From Taeniopygia guttata (Eukaryota > Chordata > Aves > Passeriformes > Estrildidae), in the NCBI RefSeq assembly GCF_048771995.1, contig NC_133024.1, positions 114,154,501-114,218,500 of the forward strand: a stretch of DNA of 64,000 bases, read 5' to 3'. The translations under genes and the position numbers were made by a program. The notes beneath the pieces were generated by a model. It had not been told where the DNA came from and did not search any database. It worked only from the letters and a program-made list of their open reading frames with translations. Shown in pieces: positions 58,071 to 64,000 of this stretch. How positions within the stretch are numbered: position 1 is the first letter of the stretch; each line of letters starts with the position of its first letter.

Positions 58071-58234
58071 TGGGTCATTTGTTAAGAAATGACCCAAAAA
58101 AGCCTTCAGGAAGGGCTGAAGAGAATCTTCCCCACTCTCTGATACTGATTTCAGACCAGTGGGAAAAAAAAAAAAAAAAAGCTGGAAAACAAAAATACAA
58201 AGTGTGGTGGGAAGATTCCAAAACACAATTTGGA

Positions 58235-58520
58235 TTTGGACAAGTCTGGAGAGGGATTTTGGAGAAGGGAATGAAGTGATGGAAAAAGGGGGAATGATTT
58301 TAAGATGGAAGATGGCAGGGCCAGATGGGATTTTGGGAATTAGGAATTGTCCCCTGCGAGGGTGGGAGGGGTTGGGATGGAATTCCCAGAGCAGCTGTGG
58401 CTGCCCCTGGATCCCTGGCAGTGCCCAAGGTCAGGTTGGACACTGGGACAGTGGAAGGCTTAGAATTAAATTATGTTCTATGATTTTTCCTCCCCAAACC
58501 ATTCCACGATTCCATGATTA
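58235..58520 (+). mobile_element. CR1 LINE 3' fragment
   Basis: GGGGGAATGATTTTAAGATG to CCATTCCACGATTCCATG. About 30 bp of AT-rich sequence near 58,458 replaces part of the normal tail. Confidence 0.8.
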
Positions 58521-59383
58521 AATCCAGAGCAGCATTCCAGCATTCCCCCTGAGTTTCTGTCAAACAGGAGCAGTGGCTGGCTTGGCTTGGATTTGAGGGC
58601 AGCAGAAAATTCCACTTTTCAGATTTCATCTTTTTCTCACCCAGCACACTCTGAGCCCATCAGGGCCCCCAAATCTGGTTTAGATTCACTTCTTTCTAAG
58701 AAAAGGAGTGGGAATTCCCTGCTCCAGCAGGGGATTTTCCCAAGGCAACCCCCCAGCCCTGCCTGGGCTGTGAAGCTCCCGCCAGGCCAGGCTGGGAGTT
58801 GGGCCTGGGATATTTTTGGATGTTTTCAGCTCCCAACCTGAGGTGCCACATCCCGAAATAAACATTTCTATTGATCCCTCTCCAGAGCACATTCCTACAA
58901 CATCAAATCAGCGCCCTGGGCCTGACCGAGCTCAGAATTTCCAGCTCCTGACTGGAAGATGGAGAGGGATTGGAGCTTGGGAAGGGATTGGAGCGTGGAT
59001 TTGTCTGAGCAGCCTCACATCCTGCTGCTGAGGAGCTGCATGTGCTCATTTTCCGGGAAAATAACCTCAAAACCCAGCAGCCAAACCACAACCTGAAGCT
59101 TTTCCCCCTTTTTACAGCTCCTGTAGTCCCAAAATTTAAGAGCAGTTTTAGGTGAGGTTTGGTTTCAGTGCTGCTGGTTTGGGTTTTTGGGGATTTTTCC
59201 CTCTTTCCTTTGGGATATCCCAGCAGGGGCTGCTGTCCAACCCTGCCCTCTGAAAACACAGGGACAGGTGGTTTTGGAGCAGACGAAATTTATTTAATTC
59301 AGGATTTAATTCCAGTTTTAGGCTAACCAAGACCTGACTGTGCCTGACCCCGCCCTGCCTCAGCAGGAGCCAGCCTGGACTAA

Positions 59384-60395
59384 ATTGGAATTCCTGGATT
59401 AACAAATCCTGACAGGGATGGAATTCCTGGATTAACCAACCCTGTCAGGGGTGGAATTCCAGGATTAACAAACCCTGCCAGGGATGGAATTCCTGGATTA
59501 ACAAACCCTGACAGAGATGGAATTCCAGTACTAAACAAACCCTGCCAAGGATGGAATTCCAGGACTAAATTGATCCTGCCAGGGATGGAATTCCTGGATT
59601 AACAAACCCTGTCAGGGATGGAATTCCTGGATTAACAAACGCTGCCAGGGATGGAATTCCAGGACTAAATTGATCCTGACAGGAATGGAATTCCTGGATT
59701 AACAAACCCTGCCAAGGATGGAATTCCAGGACTAAATTGATCCTGCCAGGGGTGGAATTACTGGATTAACAAACCCTGCCAGGGATGGAATTCCTGGATT
59801 AGCAAACCCTGCCAGGGATGGAATTCCAGGACTAAACTGATCCTGCCAGGGATGGAATTCCTGGATTAACACATCCTGCCAGGGATGGAATTCCTGGATT
59901 AGCAAACCCTGCCAGGGATGGAATTCCAGGACTAAATTGATCCTGCCAGGGATGGAATTCCTTGATTAACAAACCCTGCCAGGGATGGAATTCCTGGATT
60001 AACAAATCCTGTCAGGGATGGAATTCCAGGATTAGCAAATCCTGCCAGGGATGGAATTCCTGGATTAACAAATCCTGTCAGGGATGGAATTCCTGGATTA
60101 ACACATCCTGACAGGGATGGAATTCCTGGATTAACAAATCCTGCCAGGGATGGAATTCCTGGATTAACAAACTCTGCCAGGGATGGAATTCCTGAATTAA
60201 CAAACCCTGCCAGGGATGGAATTCCTGGATTAACAAATCCTGACAGAGATGGAATTCCTGGATTAACAAACCCTGCCAGGGATGGAATTCCAGAACTAAA
60301 CTGATTCTGCCAGGGATGGAATTCCTGGATTAACAAATCCTGCCAGGGATGGAATTCCAGGACTAAACAAATCCTGCCAGGCTGGCAGGGATGGA
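59384..60395. repeat. 33/34-bp minisatellite, about 30 copies, EcoRI site per unit
   Basis: Two unit types alternate: type A (33 bp, TTCCTGGATTAACAAACCC...) and type B (34 bp, TTCCAGGACTAAATTGATCC...), each joined by CAGGGATGGAA. Nearly every unit has GAATTC. In the middle the order A-A'-B repeats. The minus-strand 193-codon frame encodes an 11-residue repeat (NPGIPSLAGFV) and is a product of 33-bp periodicity. Confidence 0.93.
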
Positions 60396-60748
60396 ATTCC
60401 AAGTTTTGGGAAGGCCAGGAGGAGCAGGGACGGTCACTTTGCTGTGGTGGAGCATCCATGGGAATTCTGTGGGAGTTCTGCCCTAAAGCCTGGTTTAGCT
60501 GCTGCTGGCTCATCCTTCAGGATAAATCCCATCCCTCCTAAACCCGCTCCTCTGGTTGGATTGGTGTTTCCACGGAGTGTCCCTGACTCTGTCCCCATAC
60601 CTGGAGGGCATCTCCACCTGTCTCCTGCTTCTCCCAGCTGGAAAATGCCATTTTCCCCATCCAACAGCACTGATCCCATTTTCCCTGGAAAGGAAAAACA
60701 GGACAAAAATAACGGGAGAAATCTGGGGATTTCACCCTGCTAAGGGAG

Positions 60749-61364
60749 TGTTGGAATCTGAGCTATTGATGATTCCAGGATTGCAGAAAGTCTCTGTCTG
60801 TCAGCCCCGCTGCCAAAGCAGAAGCCATAATTGGTCTGTGCTGTTTCAAGGTTGTTTATTCTGTTTATCTCTAACATGTTCTGCTGCCCTGCCGCAGCTC
60901 TGTCCTGCAGGGCAGCGTGTGGGGCTCTGCCCTCAGTGGGATGGTACAAACATTAAATACCACAAACTACCTGTGCTGGATTTACAATAACGTGCCAATA
61001 TCTGTCACCTACGTTGGACAGTGTGTCCCCAGCCTGAACCAACAGAAAAATGCCAACACCACAGTGAAACATGGAGGGCATGAAGAAGGAGAGAAAGGAC
61101 AAGGCACACCCAATTTCCTCCATCTTGCCCCCTTTGGACCCCTCATCTAGAATCCTAAGATTTTACTTTTGCACCTGTGCCACACTTAATTATTACTTAT
61201 ATCAAACACTCAGAGCTGGTAATTGATCCTGTAAGATTGAAAACTCTTTTCCATGGACAGAGATCACAGCCAGTGTCTCTGGGGGCTCTGTCCAGGGGGG
61301 TTCTGACCCCTGCCAGGGTCCCAGACCTGCCAGGGCAGCCAGAGGGAAGCTCTGGATTCCCACA
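60749..61364 (-). mobile_element. Solo LTR, family G, copy 3
   Basis: The 616-bp element matches copies 1 and 2 end to end, with TG...CA termini. Its flanks, AGGGAG and GGAGAG, do not form a clean 6-bp duplication, so the site may have mutated or recombined. It lies in the RUNX intron in antisense orientation, about 350 bp past the 33/34-bp minisatellite. Confidence 0.8.
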
Positions 61365-61370
61365 GGAGAG

Positions 61371-62100
61371 CTCCTCCTTTGTCTGGCAGAAGGAGGAGAA
61401 ATCCACAAGCCCATCAAAAGATTTGGGTCATTCCTGGTTTTGCCATTTCCCAAATGGGGGCTGTGATAAACAGAAACTGCTTTTCCAAGCTGTCCCTCTG
61501 GATGGATCCCTGCAGGAATCTTTCCATGGGCTGGGACACACAGAGATTTCATGTGCTCAGGTAGCAGAGCAAATAAACTCTGCTGCTACAAAGCTACACC
61601 CGGAAATTTTTCCTCTCTTCAGGCTTTTTCCTCCTCTTCCTGCATGTTTTTCCCCTCCTTTCTATGAATCCTGCCCAAAAGTCTCCTCCACAGCTTTTTC
61701 CACCCAAATTCTGGGATTCGGTGGTCACTACCAGCATCACTTTGTCACACAAACACAATAGTGGTAAGGAAAAATTCATCAGTGCTGTCAAAGCACCCAT
61801 TTCCTTCCTTGCTAATCCAAACTGGTTTATTCCGTGGATATTTCTCAGCCTTGTGCTGGTAATATCCAAAATTTAAGACTCTGCCACTGCACAACATCCA
61901 AACTGAATCCTGCATCCTCCCTATCCCATGTGAGCCTCGTTAGGAGCAGCCACCAGTCAGGAGAGAAAATCAAATTAAATCAGTGGCTGCTGATGGTGTC
62001 AGCACTTGCTGCTGCAGCAAAGCCTTGCCTGTGCTCCATTAGAGTGGAATTCCAGCCCAGGATTCCAGCTGGCTCCAGGGCACGGAACAGGGAATTCTGC
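61371..62100. other. No recognised feature
   Basis: Unique-looking sequence downstream of LTR copy 3. Confidence 0.4.
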
Positions 62101-62104
62101 AGTG

Positions 62105-62201
62105 CTTGGGCTTGGAAGGGACATTAAAGATGATTTTGTTCCACCCCCTGCCACGGGCAGGAACGCCTTCCACTACCCCAGGTTGATTCGTGTCCTGTCC
62201 T
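62105..62201 (-). mobile_element. CR1 LINE 3' fragment cut by family F LTR
   Basis: GGGCTTGGAAGGGACATTAA to CTACCCCAGGTTGATTCG, ending exactly where the LTR at 62,202 begins. Confidence 0.75.
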
Positions 62202-62583
62202 ATTGTAAATGCAGGTGAACCCAATGGGAAGAAATGACAATGTCTGACTCAATTCAGAAGGCTGAATGATTTCTTTATTATAACTATGCTAAAATACATT
62301 AATATACTATATAAAAGGAGGATACTCAAACTACACACTGCTTTCTCTGACTCTAACCCAACTGGTGACCCTCTCTGAGAGCCCAGCCCCAGGTGGGTTG
62401 GATTGGCCATCAGCTCAAACAATCCTCACCAGAATCCAACCAAGCAACACCCCAGGGAAACAATTCTCCAAACACATTCCACATGGGAAAACAAGGAGCA
62501 GAAATAGAAATTGTTTTCTCTTTCATTTCTCTCTGTGCTCCTCTATGAAAAATCCTGAGAGGGAGAAAAATGTGCTTGCCACA
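62202..62583 (-). mobile_element. LTR-like element, family F, copy C (next to a CR1 fragment)
   Basis: This 382-bp copy of the same family directly abuts a minus-strand CR1 fragment (62,105-62,201), so it probably inserted into it. The flanks share only a partial match (CTGTCCT versus GTGTCCC). Confidence 0.7.
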
Positions 62584-64000
62584 GTGTCCCACCTGTCCTG
62601 GGACATTTCCAGGGATGGAGAATCCATGAAATGTGGATCCTCACCTGCAGGATCTGCTCCCTCTCCCATCCCTTCCCCAGACTGGGAGAAGTGCCAGGGA
62701 TTTAACACATTTAATTTGGGTGTTGGGTTTAACAGATCCCACCATCCCAGCTGGGTGTCCTGTCCTGCTCAGGAGGGAATTGCACCTGGATAAAAATTCC
62801 CAGAGGGAATTCCAAGAATTCCCAGAGGGAATCTTGGATCCTCCAGAGGTTGGTACCCTACCAGTGGCCACCAGCTGTGTCCCTGATGTCCTGGTGGCTC
62901 TGGGCAGTGTGGCCACACGTCTGTGAGCAGGAATTGTGCCACTGTGTCCTCACCTGCCTCTCCAAACCATGTCCAGAGGGTGGATGAAGTCTGGACTAAA
63001 TAAATATGTTGGAAAAGCTGAGTTTCCTGCCTCCTTCTCCCCCTCCCAGCACATCTGGGCCGGAAGAAATTTAATTTAAGCCCTGTGTCTCTGGCACAAA
63101 CAACCAGGAGCACCAAACCCACGGAAAGAGAGGAGCTCTCTTAATTCCTCCATAATTCCTGCTTTTCCTGGTGCTTCCAGCTCTGGCTGCATTTGAGGGA
63201 GGGCAGCACCTCTGTTATGAAATGATTTGGGTTTTGTAGCCTCTGAGTGGGACTGGTGCCACTTTGGGTCGGTTTATTCCTTCAGGGATCACAGGAATCC
63301 CTCCAGCCAGGCCCCACCAGGGTTGGGAGTGGGTTTATCTCGATTTGAAGTGGGTTTATCTCGATTTGAAGTGGGTTTATCTCGATTTGAAGTGGGTTTA
63401 TCTCCCTTTTGGGGCTGCAGCGGTGTTTTGGTGACTCAGAAGGGCTCAACCCTCCAAAAGCACTAATTCAAGCACAGGTTTAACTTTCAGCACATTGTCC
63501 CACAGAATTCAAGGGGGCAGCTCAGCTTAAGAAAGTCAGGTTTGTTTTTGAGTGGGACAGTCAGCTCAGCCTGCCAGGAGAAACCCAGAATTGTTTTCTT
63601 CTCTTGCCTGCCCCAGTCACATCCCTAAAATCCCACTCCAAAGGGGTTCTGCTGCTGCTGGACTCACAGATAGGCTGGGTTTAATCAGTCTGGGGTTAAG
63701 TCTGAGCTGATAAGATCCCCCTGCCCTAAGTCCATCCCCCATGTGTGAGCAGAGATAATGACACTGGGCTTTGTTTGCACCACGCTCCCAAGATTTACTG
63801 GGAATTCACATCAGAAGAGAAAAATCGTGGGCAAAGGTCTGAATAAATCCATTTTAACACATTCTCACATCAGTTCATAAGGACTGGGAAGGAATTTTGG
63901 GGCTTTATGCAGATCTCAGATGAGGGCAATCCCTGCATGAGAAGTCTAGAGAGAGACAGACCAAAATTTCCCAACATTTCTCCAAATTTCCCAACATTTC
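62584..64000. other. No recognised feature to window end
   Basis: Mixed intronic sequence with the 21-bp repeat at 63,329. Confidence 0.4.
63329..63405. repeat. 21-bp tandem repeat, four copies
   Basis: GTGGGTTTATCTCGATTTGAA repeats with no mismatch in the middle units. Confidence 0.9.

Larger units (their letters stand above)
23069..64000 (+). other. RUNX3: First intron of the RUNX gene, 5' part
   Basis: This begins with GTAAGT at 23,069 and has no end in the window. None of the Runt-domain exons or the exon reading D-PSTSRRF, which normally follows P1 exon 1, appears in any frame. The intron is therefore at least 40.9 kb. Its content is almost all transposable-element debris and tandem repeats. 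Confidence 0.6.

Noticed and set aside
59932..60513. 193-codon frame with an 11-residue repeat
   Set aside because: Reflects the 33-bp repeat unit; 34-bp units and unit variants break the frame, and there is no signal for translation.
1..64000. tRNA, rRNA, CRISPR arrays, bacterial operons
   Set aside because: No cloverleaf-like, spacer-repeat or operon pattern seen; the content is that of a vertebrate nuclear genome.
1..64000. Retroviral gag, pol or env genes with the LTRs
   Set aside because: No translated frame shows protease, reverse transcriptase, integrase or envelope landmarks; all elements look like solo LTRs.

Overview
The window looks like bird nuclear DNA, most likely from a songbird. 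It carries about forty CR1 LINE 3'-end fragments of the avian type, several groups of solo-LTR-like elements of the kind common in passerines, and many minisatellites and microsatellites. The minisatellite density would suit a microchromosome. There is no bacterial-style gene content, CRISPR array, rRNA or tRNA that I can support. Nearly all longer open frames fall in tandem repeats or CR1 copies and are not genes.

The one gene part I recognise with confidence is the distal (P1) promoter and first coding exon of a RUNX-family transcription factor, on the + strand at about 22,570-23,068. The exon starts in an ideal Kozak context, encodes MASNSIFESLPSYQHFLR, and ends in a consensus donor in the phase used by RUNX genes. 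About 355 bp upstream of the ATG is the conserved RUNX P1 core, with two tandem AACCACA sites, and two more such sites follow in the 5' UTR. RUNX2 is excluded by the peptide. RUNX3 is preferred over RUNX1. No Runt domain is present, so the gene continues beyond 64,000 and everything after 23,068 is its first intron.

Layout. 1-22,570: upstream DNA with LTRs (1,915; 2,681; 4,621; 6,673; a rearranged cluster at 7,556-8,380; 12,122; 16,974), CR1 pieces, and a 1.3-kb G-quadruplex-prone 11-bp minisatellite at 19,402-20,733, about 2 kb upstream of P1. 22,571-23,068: P1 promoter and exon 1. 23,069-64,000: intron holding LTRs (23,934; 45,716; 46,500; 53,757; 60,749; 62,202), many CR1s, an 800-bp polypyrimidine tract (50,665-51,470), a 43-bp minisatellite (56,212-56,530), a 33/34-bp EcoRI-site minisatellite (59,384-60,395) and a GC-rich block near 39.5-40.0 kb.

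For the hunt, the strongest points are: the RUNX P1 locus; strand-biased C-to-T differences between copies of two LTR families, resembling cytidine-deaminase editing; a fold-back LTR cluster with a 152-bp tandem of promoter/polyA units; near-identical solo LTRs with perfect 6-bp target duplications; a CR1 tail plus flank shared by two loci; and the large structured minisatellites. All counts were made by eye and need checking by alignment.
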